The notes under the pieces were generated by a model. It searched no databases and was not told the origin of the DNA. It worked only from the letters and a program-made list of their open reading frames with translations. A program made the translations under genes and the position numbers. From assembly GCF_029227915.1 (NCBI RefSeq), contig NC_079886.1, positions 15,664,501-15,724,500 of the forward strand: a stretch of DNA of 60,000 bases, given 5' to 3'. Shown here one piece after another: positions 44,318-54,266 of the stretch (positions within the stretch are counted from its first letter, which is position 1; each line of letters opens with the position of its first letter). Source of the DNA: Hydractinia symbiolongicarpus (Eukaryota > Cnidaria > Hydrozoa > Anthoathecata > Hydractiniidae).

Positions 44318-44432
44318 GTACTGTCAAAAGCCGGTTGTCAAAATGTGAAAAGAAGCCAGTGGCCATAAGGTCAACAAAAAGAAGCCCATGGGCCAATCCT
44401 TACAATAAAAACCTCACCATAATAGACATGTA

Positions 44433-45627
44433 CAGTACAGTCCAGATGTAAGTGTACGCTCAACTTGCAAAAATAATTGCTTTCATTAAAAAAAACAATA
44501 GGATAGCGAGTTCCTTTCAAATTGCGCGAAAATAATTGCTTCGTGTTAAAAACAAAAGCATAGCAAGAAACATTGTTTAAAAACAATACTCTGCGCGAGA
44601 ATAAATTAAACGCGAAGGCCATTGAATTTATATTTTTTTAACAACGAAACTAATTATAGTAATGCGATTTAATCTCGATTTATTTAAAAAAACACAAGCT
44701 CTTTTAAAAAACAACAAGTCCAATGATCTAAATATTTAAAAAAAACATTTCTATCGCCGCTTTTCGTTTTTAAACTTTTAAAATGTGATCTAAAAAAGCT
44801 TTTCTATAGCGGTTTTTCGTTTTTAAACTTCTAAAATGCGATCTAAAAAAACATTTCTATCGCCGTTTTCCGTTTTTAAACTTTTAAAATGCGATCTAAA
44901 AACGCTTTTCTATAGCAGTTTTTCGTTTTTAAACTTTCACAATGCGATCTAAATAAACATTTCTATCGCCGTTTTCCGTTTATAAACTTTTAAAATGTGA
45001 TCTAAAAAAACATTTCTATCGCCATTTTTCGTTTTTAAACTTTTAAAATGCGATCTAAAAAAACATTTCTATCGCCGTTTTTCGATTTTCAACTTTTAAA
45101 ATGCGATCTAAAAAAAACATTTCTATCGCCGTTTTTCGTTTTTAAACTTTTAAAATGCGATCTAAAACAACATTTCTATCGCCGTTTTTTTTTTTTTTAA
45201 ACTTTTAAAATGCGATCTAAAAGTTTCAATCTTTGTTATGATATAATAATTTCTATCTATATAATTACTATAAAAGCTTTATTTAACCTGCGCAACCAAC
45301 AATGCCTTTTCGCTAGTTTATTTAGTTTCCACGCAAAACTTTTGTTTAATAAAAATATTAAACAATGGCTCTTCGTGTCACATTGATAGAGTTGATAACA
45401 TTTGCAATATGCTATTGGGAATAGTTATGTTAACACTATTTGACAATAGTTATGCGCAGTTATAATAAGCTATTTTTTCTTCAATAATCTTTTGTTTATT
45501 ACGCACAAGTTAATGACTTACAAGACTCGCAAGATAATTAATAAGAACAAAAGACAAACAACTACCGCCTCCGAGAAAAAGGTGTGAAACTTGAGCGTAC
45601 GCGTACGCTTACATCTGGACTGTACTG
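44433..45627. mobile_element. TA-flanked non-autonomous DNA element with internal minisatellite
   Basis: The left end starts CAGTACAGTCCAGATGTAAG; the right end is the reverse complement, CTTACATCTGGACTGTACTG. Both are flanked by TA (44431-44432 and 45628-45629), the target of Tc1/mariner-type elements. Next to the ends lie GTACGC-rich motifs. No transposase frame is present; the middle is filled by the minisatellite. Assignment to Tc1/mariner rests on TA and the CAGT start only. Confidence 0.65.
44741..45225. repeat. Minisatellite, 51-54 bp unit, about 9 copies
   Basis: The unit reads, in pieces, AAACATTTCTATCGCCG, then TTTTTCGTTTTTAAAC, then TTTTAAAATGCGATCTAA. Nine or so copies differ by single bases (for example CGCC/AGCG, GCGATCT/GTGATCT) and by A-run length. 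The array sits wholly within the TA-flanked element. Confidence 0.9.
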
Positions 45628-45785
45628 TAGTGTCAAGAGTCGATTGTCATCATGTCCAAAAGAAGCCAGTGGCCATATGGTGCAGTTAAAAGAAGCCCTA
45701 TGGGCCAACCTTTGCAATAAACACTCACCATAATAGTCATATAGTGTCAAGAGTCAAGAGTCCGTTGTCTAAGGCATGTAGTGCC

Positions 45786-45895
45786 AATTGTCTTGTCTGT
45801 TACAATATCAGTAATTTGTCAATTGTCTTGTCTGGTACAATGTCAGTAATTTGTCAATTGTCTTGTCTGTTACAATGTCAGTAATTTAATTCAGC
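45786..45895. repeat. Short tandem repeat, ~37-bp unit, three copies
   Basis: Three consecutive copies of CAATTGTCTTGTCTGTTAC followed by AATGTCAGTAATTTGT, with one or two substitutions each. It lies just right of the split ~113-bp repeat. Confidence 0.8.
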
Positions 45896-46780
45896 ACATA
45901 ATTTCTAACGAAGCCCTAGCACCTCAACCCATACCCCAAATATAACTGCAAACTATTTAAGAATACATTTTCTACCACTACTTTGTTTCGTTTTCACTTC
46001 TGAACCATACCAATTAATCAAGACATGCCACAAGAATTATGAGAGCCTAAAAAAAGAAAGCTTTATACTTCTCTTTGCAATTGCCACACATGTTGGAAGC
46101 TCTCAGGCATTTACACTATCAGGGTTTTTTTTACTTCCCAAAGATTCATGACCCCTTTCATGGAATTCTTATGCTAAAACCAATGCACTAGTGCGAGATA
46201 TCCTAGCGCCCTTGGGTCGATTAGGCAATTATTTTTTGCAGTGAGTCCTTGTGTCAATTGTTTACTAGCCCTGGCTGTTCGTCTGTGCACACCCACATTT
46301 TGAAGCAGGTGCCTTTTTTAATATATATTTGACCAAATCAACCGGATGATAATTGATTATTCAGGTCAGATATAATGTGAATCCCAAGTTTGTTGCTTGT
46401 CTTTTTAGATGTTATTTCATAAAACAAAATTATACCCCACCAATGAAAACAAGTTTATCAATTTCATACTCTCAATAACAACTTTGTTATATACCTTTTA
46501 TAATATTCCCACTTATCTGTGCAGTCACTGTCAGAAATACTTATATCAATGGTATTTTCCTATATCAACTTCTATGGTAACCTGCACTTCAGAAAGCAAA
46601 ATTTTAGAAAAAAGAACGTAACGTATATAAAGCAAAATTTTAGTATAAGGAAAGATTTTAATAATCTATTCTTTCCATCCTGGTCCATAAAAAGGTTATT
46701 TACTTAATTGCTGTGATCTGATTGCTTGATTACGGTACTCTTTTCTCAACTAATAAATAGCCAAAAATATATAATGTAGA
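45896..46780. other. Unassigned DNA left of the palindrome
   Basis: AT-rich, no gene or repeat family recognised. A short plus-strand frame at 46409-46621 shows no domain. Confidence 0.4.
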
Positions 46781-46782
46781 TA

Positions 46783-48540
46783 CCTTATTCCATGAAATTA
46801 ACGAGTCATGAAATTAACGCAGGTTTTCAAAATTCGCGTTAATTTAATGACCGTTAATTATTTGCTGTGTTAATTTAAAGACTGTTAATTTCATGACTCG
46901 TTAATTAAAATGCTGTTAATTTGGTGACTTTTTTATAATTAAAACCTAAACAACCTAAAAATACTTTTTTTTACAAATTTACTACTGTTTCCTCCTCATC
47001 GGACAATAGCTAAACAGGTTGTTTTTTTCAGCGATCTTTTTTAAAATAGCTTTTGTATCATTTTCATACTCTGATCAGAGTGGAAAATTATCTGAAAGCA
47101 CTTTTTCTTTCAAAGTTTTTAAAATTTTTACATTCTTTTTTCAAACAACAAAATTTTTTATTTGGATTTCCAAACCGTGCTTACTAAAACAGGAAACCAC
47201 CAAAAACCACCAGGAAACGAGCAGAAATGAGCAGGAAACAAACAGAAACGACCAGAAACCAGCAGTTAACAAATAATAAAACCTGTGCTCTCTCTCTCTG
47301 TGACCCATGGAGGACTCACCAGAGTAAAATAGCGCTTTACCCTGCAATATTTATTTTCACATATAATATCTTCAAAACCCCAGCTCGTTTTAAACTCGGC
47401 CGAAAGCTTCGTTTTCATGTAACTGACTGCACGATTTTCCCGTGACTTTGCGAAAAAAGTTTTGTGTGAAAGAAAAGAAAAACATGTCTAGACATTTAAA
47501 AATCATTCATGAAGAAACTTCTAAATTTGTTTAATTTTTGTTCAATATGAAATAGTTGTTGCTCGCGATATGCATGATCCATGTCATTTTTAGTTGCCTA
47601 CTTAAACCGTTAATAGGACAGGAATGTTGAAGATATCATACAAGCTCGTCTCCAGGGCTCTTGTACCCTTATGTGTTGGCATATCATAGGCGTAGAAGAG
47701 CCCTGGAGACGAGTTTATCATACCCAGACATAGAAAAACCAAAATAAAAATTTTATAAATTTCCAGACATGCGTGAAACAAAAATTTCATTCATTTCACC
47801 ATTCATTCTTTTCGAGTTTTTCCTCTGCCGCACAGGTTGTTATTTTCCAGCGGTTATGAAGATGATATCAAATGCGCGAACGTGTAACCATCAAGCTAAA
47901 AAAGAAGAAAGTTGTTAAGTGGGACCCTGAATAAGTGGAACTTTCACTAATTTCGGAGCAAATTTCTCGGTCCATTAAACCTCCTTACTAAATCCAAGCA
48001 AAAATACTTCGCTTAAGAGAAAAGACCCCAGATAAGCAGGACCTTTTTTTACGGTCCCTTGAGCAAAAAAACTTTGGCTAAGTGAGACATCAATGCAATG
48101 GCTTCCCAGAAAAAAACAAAAAATAAATGAAACTTGGGCGCATAATCAAGCATTTTGGTAACCTTTTTCGCCTGTCATATAGCCATTTGCTCTTGTATTT
48201 TGGGCTTTTTGATGGTTTTCTGCTCGTTGTTTTTGTCGTTTACTGCTCGTTTCTGCTTGTTACCTGGTTGTTTCTGGTGGTTTCTGCTCGTTTTCGGTCG
48301 TTTCCTGTTATAGTAAGTACGTTTCCAAACCTCCTTGTAATAAAGGAGACCACTTTATTACCTTGGATTCGAGTGTTGCTGTAATTTTTGCTTCGAATGA
48401 TATTGCATATTCTTAAATTTGCGTTAATTAAACAGATTTTTGAAAAACAACCTTTCTGAACCGCGTTAATCAAATACCTTTTACAAAAATATTTCATTGA
48501 ACCGCGTTAATTTTTGACTCGTTAATTTCATGGAATAAGG
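46783..48540. mobile_element. Foldback-like DNA element, copy 1 (complete)
   Basis: 26-bp perfect terminal inverted repeats (left starts CCTTATTCCATGAAATTAAC; positions 46783-46808 and 48515-48540), flanked by TA on both sides. Inside the ends, the word GTTAATTT with CGTTAATTTCATG variants recurs many times. Next come inverted arrays of a ~10-bp unit (CAGAAACGAC/CAGAAACCAC): 47187-47270 on plus and 48200-48310 on minus. Near the middle is an 18-bp perfect hairpin (47645-47662 with 47696-47713). No transposase is encoded. The nested symmetry suggests an element mobilised in trans. Confidence 0.75.
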
Positions 48541-49185
48541 TATATGGCAACTTCCATGGCATAAGACAGGGGAGCAGCCAGCGTTAGTCAACCACCTGAA
48601 CTACAACCAACTGACAATTCAGCCATGCAAAAGCCATTTTCAAGTACACAAGTCATAAAAGAATTACAATCTGTAATCAATGTATACAATCTGTAATTAC
48701 AATCAATAATATCGAATGGTACGATCATAAACTTATCCTAAGGGGGAATTGTTTATCTGAAAAAATAATAATGGCAGAGACACAATATTTCTATTGAGAA
48801 TTGGCTTTTTCCTACGGATCAACAAAATCTGTTTTATTAACTTCAAATCAAAATTATTAGTGGTGGAGGAGAGTATAGAGAAAGTTTTTCACCCATTACC
48901 GTAATTATTCTAATTTAGTGCGGCCGAAAAAATAATTATTTTGGATATGCCGCATTAATAATTCGGCGTGGCTAAAGAACCGGTACCAGCTCTTTAACTA
49001 AAGAACCGGTAAATGTTTAGCCGGCTCTTTAACTAAAGGGCCAGTAAATTTTTAGGTCACGTGATTAATCTAGACCACCATGCTATACGGAGTGCATTCC
49101 CTCCATGCGCGCTCTTTCCAAAATGGTTCTCATTGCGGAAGGTTAGTTGTACTCTTCGTTTGAAGAATTATAACAAAATTAGCTT

Positions 49186-49485
49186 GTATAAGCAGAGAAA
49201 TTGTACTGAATTGTGGATAAGGGATTGTAAAACTATAAAAGCAGCACAGGGAAGGGTTAAAAATGAATTAAATCCTGATTTGAAATATTACGAGTTAAAG
49301 TATGCTTGTGTTAGCGGAGGAAGGTCGCTCAAATCACTTGGGTCATCAGGATTGCGAACTTCATCGTAAGGAATTTTTTTTTTTATGTATGCTTTTTTGT
49401 GAGAAGATTCTCCTAAATTGTCAAAATTATACAAAAGATTTTTTACTGCAGATGGACATCTTATAATTGTTAAAGGCAAAGATTA
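49186..49485 (+). pseudogene. ZSWIM3/MULE-like N-terminal fragment
   Basis: Plus-strand translation near 49204-49369 gives ELNPDLKYYELKYACVSGG and a following LKSLGSSGLRTSS. This resembles the N-terminal region of MULE-type transposase-derived ZSWIM3-like proteins (xLKYYELxYxCxHGG). A donor (GTAAGG) follows at 49370, and after ctgcag at 49452 comes DGHLIIVKG, the next block of such proteins. The gene is truncated on both sides and crosses from the palindrome arm into its unequal centre. The family link is from memory of the motif. Confidence 0.4.
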
Positions 49486-49499
49486 ACCAAGAAAAATGT

Positions 49500-49730
49500 A
49501 ACAATTTAAACAGGTAGATGTGCATAGAATAAGGCATACTTACCTCACTGACAGGATTTACTTGCAAGTGTTTTCCATCCTTATAGACACTGGTATAGAC
49601 ATGGTAAAGGGGCATCCTTGTTGCATAGTTCTATGGAAAACATTACAAAATAAAAGAGCTGACAATTTAGAAGAATCTTCTCACAAAAAGCATAAATCAA
49701 TCCATTATCCACAATTCAGTAAAATTTCTC
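49500..49730 (-). pseudogene. Second ZSWIM3/MULE-like fragment, opposite strand
   Basis: The minus strand shows QQGCPFTM in one frame and YKDGKHLQVNPVSE in the next, then a GTAAGT donor. This is the block that follows the previous fragment in such proteins. It faces the plus-strand fragment tail to tail. The intron sequence TTTTTGTGAGAAGATTC and CTAAATTGTCA occurs in both (plus 49390-49422, minus 49694-49659). The two are therefore diverged copies of one gene whose centres suffered different deletions. Confidence 0.35.
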
Positions 49731-50384
49731 TGCTTATACAAGCTAATTTTGTTATAATTCTTCAAACGAAGAGTACAACTAACCTTCCGCAATGAGAACC
49801 ATTTTGGAAAGAGCGCGCATGGAGGGAATGCACTCCGTATAGCATGGTGGTCTAGATTAATCACGTGACCTAAAAATTTACTGGCCCTTTAGTTAAAGAG
49901 CCGGCTAAACATTTACCGGTTCTTTAGTTAAAGAGCTGGTACCGGTTCTTTAGCCACGCCGAATTATTAATGCGGCATATCCAAAATAATTATTTTTTCG
50001 GCCGCACTAAATTAGAATAATTACGGTAATGGGTGAAAAACTTTCTCTATACTCTCCTCCACCACTAATAATTTTGATTTGAAGTTAATAAAACAGATTT
50101 TGTTGATCCGTAGGAAAAAGCCAATTCTCAATAGAAATATTGTGTCTCTGCCATTATTATTTTTTCAGATAAACAATTCCCCCTTAGGATAAGTTTATGA
50201 TCGTACCATTCGATATTATTGATTGTAATTACAGATTGTATACATTGATTACAGATTGTAATTCTTTTATGACTTGTGTACTTGAAAATGGCTTTTGCAT
50301 GGCTGAATTGTCAGTTGGTTGTAGTTCAGGTGGTTGACTAACGCTGGCTGCTCCCCTGTCTTATGCCATGGAAGTTGCCATATA

Positions 50385-52105
50385 CCTTATTCCATGAAAT
50401 TAACGAGTCAAAAATTAACGCGGTTCAATGAAATATTTTTGTAAAAGGTATTTGATTAACGCGGTTCAGAAAGGTTGTTTTTCAAAAATCTGTTTAATTA
50501 ACGCAAATTTAAGAATATGCAATATCATTCGAAGCAAAAATTACAGCAACACTCGAATCCAAGGTAATAAAGTGGTCTCCTTTATTACAAGGAGGTTTGG
50601 AAACGTACTTACTATAACAGGAAACGACCGAAAACGAGCAGAAACCACCAGAAACAACCAGGTAACAAGCAGAAACGAGCAGTAAACGACAAAAACAACG
50701 AGCAGAAAACCATCAAAAAGCCCAAAATACAAGAGCAAATGGCTATATGACAGGCGAAAAAGGTTACCAAAATGCTTGATTATGCGCCCAAGTTTCATTT
50801 ATTTTTTGTTTTTTTCTGGGAAGCCATTGCATTGATGTCTCACTTAGCCAAAGTTTTTTTGCTCAAGGGACCGTAAAAAAAGGTCCTGCTTATCTGGGGT
50901 CTTTTCTCTTAAGCGAAGTATTTTTGCTTGGATTTAGTAAGGAGGTTTAATGGACCAAGAAATTTGCTCCGAAATTAGTGAAAGTTCCACTTATTCAGGG
51001 TCCCACTTAACAACTTTCTTCTTTTTTAGCTTGATGGTTACACGTTCGCGCATTTGATATCATCTTCATAACCGCTGGAAAATAACAACCTGTGCGGCAG
51101 AGGAAAAACTCGAAAAGAATGAATGGTGAAATGAATGAAATTTTTGTTTCACGCATGTCTGGAAATTTATAAAATTTTTATTTTGGTTTTTCTATGTCTG
51201 GGTATGATAAACTCGTCTCCAGGGCTCTTCTACGCCTATGATATGCCAACACATAAGGGTACAAGAGCCCTGGAGACGAGCTTGTATGATATCTTCAACA
51301 TTCCTGTCCTATTAACGGTTTAAGTAGGCAACTAAAAATGACATGGATCATGCATATCGCGAGCAACAACTATTTCATATTGAACAAAAATTAAACAAAT
51401 TTAGAAGTTTCTTCATGAATGATTTTTAAATGTCTAGACATGTTTTTCTTTTCTTTCACACAAAACTTTTTTCGCAAAGTCACGGGAAAATCGTGCAGTC
51501 AGTTACATGAAAACGAAGCTTTCGGCCGAGTTTAAAACGAGCTGGGGTTTTGAAGATATTATATGTGAAAATAAATATTGCAGGGTAAAGCGCTATTTTA
51601 CTCTGGTGAGTCCTCCATGGGTCACAGAGAGAGAGAGCACAGGTTTTATTATTTGTTAACTGCTGGTTTCTGGTCGTTTCTGTTTGTTTCCTGCTCATTT
51701 CTGCTCGTTTCCTGGTGGTTTTTGGTGGTTTCCTGTTTTAGTAAGCACGGTTTGGAAATCCAAATAAAAAATTTTGTTGTTTGAAAAAAAATGTTTAAAA
51801 TTTAAAAACTTTGAAAGAAAAAGTGCTTTCAGATAATTTTCTACTTGGATCAGAGTATGAAAATGATACAAAAGCTATTTTAAAAAATATCGCTGAAAAA
51901 AACAACCTGTTTAGCTATTGTCTGATGAGGAGGAAACAGTAGTAAATTTGTAAAAAAAAAGTATTTTTAGGTTGTTTAGGTTTTAATTATGAAAAAAGTC
52001 ACCAAATTAACAGCATTTTAATTAACGAGTCATGAAATTAACAGTCTTTAAATTAACACGGCAAATAATTAACGGTCATTAAATTAACGCGAATTTTGAA
52101 AACCT
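50385..52105. mobile_element. Foldback-like DNA element, copy 2 (truncated)
   Basis: Reverse-orientation copy of the element at 46783-48540. Its inner end is complete (TA then CCTTATTCC at 50385). Its outer end lacks the terminal 37 bp: the match stops at 52105 inside the GCGTTAATTT region and Polinton 2 sequence follows without any spacer. Confidence 0.75.
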
Positions 52106-52489
52106 TAGGACCTCAACCAGAGCTTTGAGAAGAGAACCCTTTGAGTATGGGACTCTCCCCTACTCAATTGCGCATGCTCGAAATTTTGTTGATGTCAGCA
52201 TTATTCCCGCTAGTCGCTATTGCGCATGCGTAGGATTCTTATCGGTATTTCCGGAATTGTCGGATTTGTCGGAATTGCCGGAAGGGGTGGATTCGGGAAT
52301 TTCGGTGAATTCCCCTTTTGCAATGATGCCGTGTGCGTGTGCCTGAACGCACCATTTATATCTCTCTGGTGGTATAGGTCCGGAAACAAATCTCAAAACC
52401 ACACACCGGAGCCTCAACAGGGCAAAACCAGGTCAAATATCAATATTTTTAAGATGTAATGATTTTTTCCAAAAAATGACACTTAATAA
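52106..52489. other. Noncoding left end of Polinton 2
   Basis: Holds no convincing gene. GCGCATGC occurs twice (GCGCATGCTCG near 52171, GCGCATGCGTAG near 52222), then a run of TTGTCGGA/TTGCCGGA-type repeats at 52255-52300. It is the expected place for the terminal inverted repeat and first promoter, but the partner repeat is outside the window. Confidence 0.4.
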
Positions 52490-52729
52490 ATGGCAGCAAG
52501 CAAGCATATGGATGATAGCAATATGGGCCCTAAGGAAACGATGGTTATTGACTCCTTATGGGAGTCTGTCAGATTAGTATCATATACAATCCTGATCCTT
52601 ATAGGGGCAAAGAAGGCTCTAGGGGTTTCTAGACCTGGCACTAAGATGGACTTGGAGGACGGTCTGAAGCTCGCAGGCTATATGACGGAAGCTATTTTGT
52701 TCGACGAATACGCTATTAAGCAAGGATGA
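52490..52729 (+). CDS. Small Polinton protein, paralogue of 33534-33731
   Basis: 79 codons from ATG 52490. It has a hydrophobic central stretch (LVSYTILILIGAKKAL) followed by KMDLEDGLKLAGYMTEAIL. The pattern matches the protein at 33534 in Polinton 1. The stop overlaps the next start (ATGA at 52726-52729). Intact, function unknown; probably a small membrane-associated protein. Confidence 0.6.
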   Translation: MAASKHMDDSNMGPKETMVIDSLWESVRLVSYTILILIGAKKALGVSRPGTKMDLEDGLKLAGYMTEAILFDEYAIKQG

Positions 52730-52848
52730 TACAAAAAATCGTTGATACCTCCAAAATAGACCATGTGATAAAACTCGTGTTTGTCCCTAAGCACAAAAAC
52801 GAGTTATGGAAGGAACCAAGATTTGTTCAAAATGTAAACGCTTTTTAG
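52726..52848 (+). CDS. 40-codon ORF coupled to the previous gene
   Basis: Starts on the ATG of the ATGA that ends the previous gene and runs to TAG 52846-52848. It is basic and ends in a segment with FVPKHKNELWKEPRFVQNV. It overlaps the first zinc-ribbon gene by 43 bp. There is no known domain; the ATGA overlap is the main reason for listing it. Confidence 0.35.
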   Translation: MIQKIVDTSKIDHVIKLVFVPKHKNELWKEPRFVQNVNAF

Positions 52849-52955
52849 TCTTAAACCAGTTCAAGATCAAGGGAAATAGTGAATCTACGAGTACGTGTAT
52901 TCCCTGCCTTGATAAAAAGAAACTGTCAAAGGATCGCAAGCGTGTACATCCATAA
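52806..52955 (+). CDS. Zinc-ribbon miniprotein 1
   Basis: 49 residues, MEGTKICSKCKRFLVLNQF at the start, with two C-x-x-C knuckles (CSKC and CIPC) 21 residues apart and a basic end (KKKLSKDRKRVHP). Its order of features, CxxC-(R/H)xLxLxxFKIxG-S, is shared with the protein at 53148. A nucleic-acid or protein-binding role in the Polinton life cycle is possible but unproven. Confidence 0.6.
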   Translation: MEGTKICSKCKRFLVLNQFKIKGNSESTSTCIPCLDKKKLSKDRKRVHP

Positions 52956-52978
52956 AACCTCTGCATGAGCTCATAATT

Positions 52979-53167
52979 ATGTTGCAGGATCATATTCAAG
53001 CGATCATATTTACTGAGGGTAATAATTGGGAGAACTTCGAATTGTATATCCACTACAAGACACCCTTTGGATACAAGGAAACTAGCAGGTCTCCAACGCT
53101 CGCTGATGTTGCTAAGGCACTGCACAAGACGTATACCGTAATACTAAATGGAAACCACATATTGTAA
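52979..53167 (+). CDS. Small hypothetical protein between the zinc ribbons
   Basis: 62 codons from ATG 52979. Contains FTEGNNWENFELYIHYKTP and ADVAKALHKTY. No cysteine pairs and no known domain. Its last 20 bp overlap the next gene's start. Confidence 0.45.
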   Translation: MLQDHIQAIIFTEGNNWENFELYIHYKTPFGYKETSRSPTLADVAKALHKTYTVILNGNHIL

Positions 53168-53369
53168 GCATTGCAGGCACCTTCTAACCCTTGACAAGTT
53201 TAAAATTAGGGGCAGTAGTCGAACCAAGAGCTGTATAGATTGCCTGGATAAAGCAAAGGCGAGGCGGCGTACTAAGGACATCAAGGATGTTGAATATGAC
53301 ATAGACCCTATCAATATTGATAAGGAAATTCGAGGGCTTAAGGCTCTTGTATACCTTGTTGACATATAA
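53148..53369 (+). CDS. Zinc-ribbon miniprotein 2
   Basis: 73 residues. METTYCKHCRHLLTLDKF then CIDC gives the same two C-x-x-C knuckles as miniprotein 1, with a longer acidic tail (DVEYDIDPINIDKEIRGL). The two look like tandem duplicates that diverged. Intact. Confidence 0.6.
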   Translation: METTYCKHCRHLLTLDKFKIRGSSRTKSCIDCLDKAKARRRTKDIKDVEYDIDPINIDKEIRGLKALVYLVDI

Positions 53370-53371
53370 CA

Positions 53372-53622
53372 TTATACCCCAGTACACTGAACTCATCGGA
53401 GAGAGCCCGGACAATACAATACTCGTCAAGCCATACCGCAAAGTACTGCGGTACCTGCAGGGAAAATTAATGTATACTCCACTACCCCTCGAATAAAAGA
53501 CCAACAATACCAAGCTCTGCCCTGCCTGTCGAGGGTCTTTGGTGAACAATTACGGCGGTGTATGGATTTGTTCTGCATGTGCCACAATATACCCCAAGAT
53601 TCACGACAGGTCGAATTATTGA
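53372..53622 (+). pseudogene. Third zinc-ribbon protein, interrupted by a stop
   Basis: One frame reads PQYTELIGESPDNTILVKPY and onwards, is broken by TAA at 53494-53496, then continues LCPACRGSLVNNYGGVWIC and SAC, a canonical zinc ribbon of the CPxC...CxxC type. No clear ATG is visible at its 5' end. It stops 6 bp before the ATPase start. Confidence 0.5.
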
Positions 53623-53628
53623 AATAAA

Positions 53629-54225
53629 ATGTTGGACATTGTGGGAAACCCTCACACAGCAATTTACACAGGGCCCACAAGTTGTGGCAAGACACAGCGT
53701 GTTCTGAACATCCTGGAAAATGAGTTTAAAAAACACTACCACAATATTGTCATACTGTTCCCTACCCTGAAATGGAATAAGACATGCCTTGAGAGGTCCT
53801 CACTTTGAAAGGATAACTATGTGTTTCTGATTGATCCTAAGGACCAGTTATTTGAATGGATTCAGAAATTGTCGTCGTTATTGGCGGCCAAGGACACGTT
53901 GTTTGTGGTTGACGACGTTATAGCCGATGAAAGCCTCGACAAGCGGAGACAATCCCTACTTGAATTGGCTATTTCGGGAAGGCATCGCAAACACAGTCTT
54001 TGGTTACTTACCCAAAGCTATATCGCCTTGCCCAAGAATCTGAGGAGCCAAAAGAAGGCCCTGTTTTTGTGGTATCCACATGAACGCTCGGATATGAAAA
54101 TGATAGACGAAGAGACGAATTTGTTCCCCGACTGGCCAAATATCAAGGCCAAGCTGAAAAAATCCAAGCATGCATGCCTATATGTGAGATTGGAGCATCC
54201 CAGGACCTGGAAAATCCTCGAGTGA
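53629..54225 (+). pseudogene. Polinton packaging ATPase (FtsK/HerA type) with in-frame TGA
   Basis: Family role: pumps the element's DNA into capsids. About 199 codons from ATG 53629. The Walker A motif is GPTSCGKTQ (residues 15-23) and the Walker B motif TLFVVDDV (near residue 103). GRHRKHSLWLLTQSY is the sensor/arginine region typical for Polinton and adenovirus-like ATPases. A TGA at 53806-53808 lies between Walker A and B; the frame is otherwise fully open on both sides. With this single change the copy is presumably inactive unless the stop is read through. Confidence 0.88.
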
Positions 54226-54266
54226 CCAAGTTGAAATCCTCTGGCTTACGTTGATATATTAGAAAG

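Larger units (their letters stand above)
44318..45745. repeat. Tandem ~113-bp repeat split by a transposon
   Basis: The units at 44318-44432 and 45628-45745 are direct repeats. Both contain AGAAGCCAGTGGCCATA, then AGAAGCCC(T)ATGGGCCAA, then TCACCATAATAG. The transposon at 44433-45627 lies exactly between them, so it entered or was captured at the junction of two copies. The unit is GC-richer than its surroundings. Confidence 0.65.
46820..52105. repeat. 5.3-kb near-perfect palindrome
   Basis: The arms 46820-49222 and 49704-52105 are reverse complements about the midpoint 49462.5. Every position x on the left pairs with 98925-x on the right without net indels over 2.4 kb, apart from scattered substitutions and small differences near the outer end (about 47080-47150). 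The central 481 bp are not symmetric as a whole. The arms include a whole transposon (46783-48540, minus its outer 37 bp on the right) and a further ~680 bp of flanking DNA, so the duplication is larger than the transposon itself. Confidence 0.92.

Noticed and set aside
44741-45225. Regularly spaced repeats resembling a CRISPR array
   Set aside because: Units are contiguous 51-54 bp repeats without unique spacers, in animal nuclear DNA, inside a transposon.
47019-47445. Several open frames mirrored at 51480-51784
   Set aside because: They run through the decamer arrays of a non-coding transposon and are duplicated only because of the palindrome.
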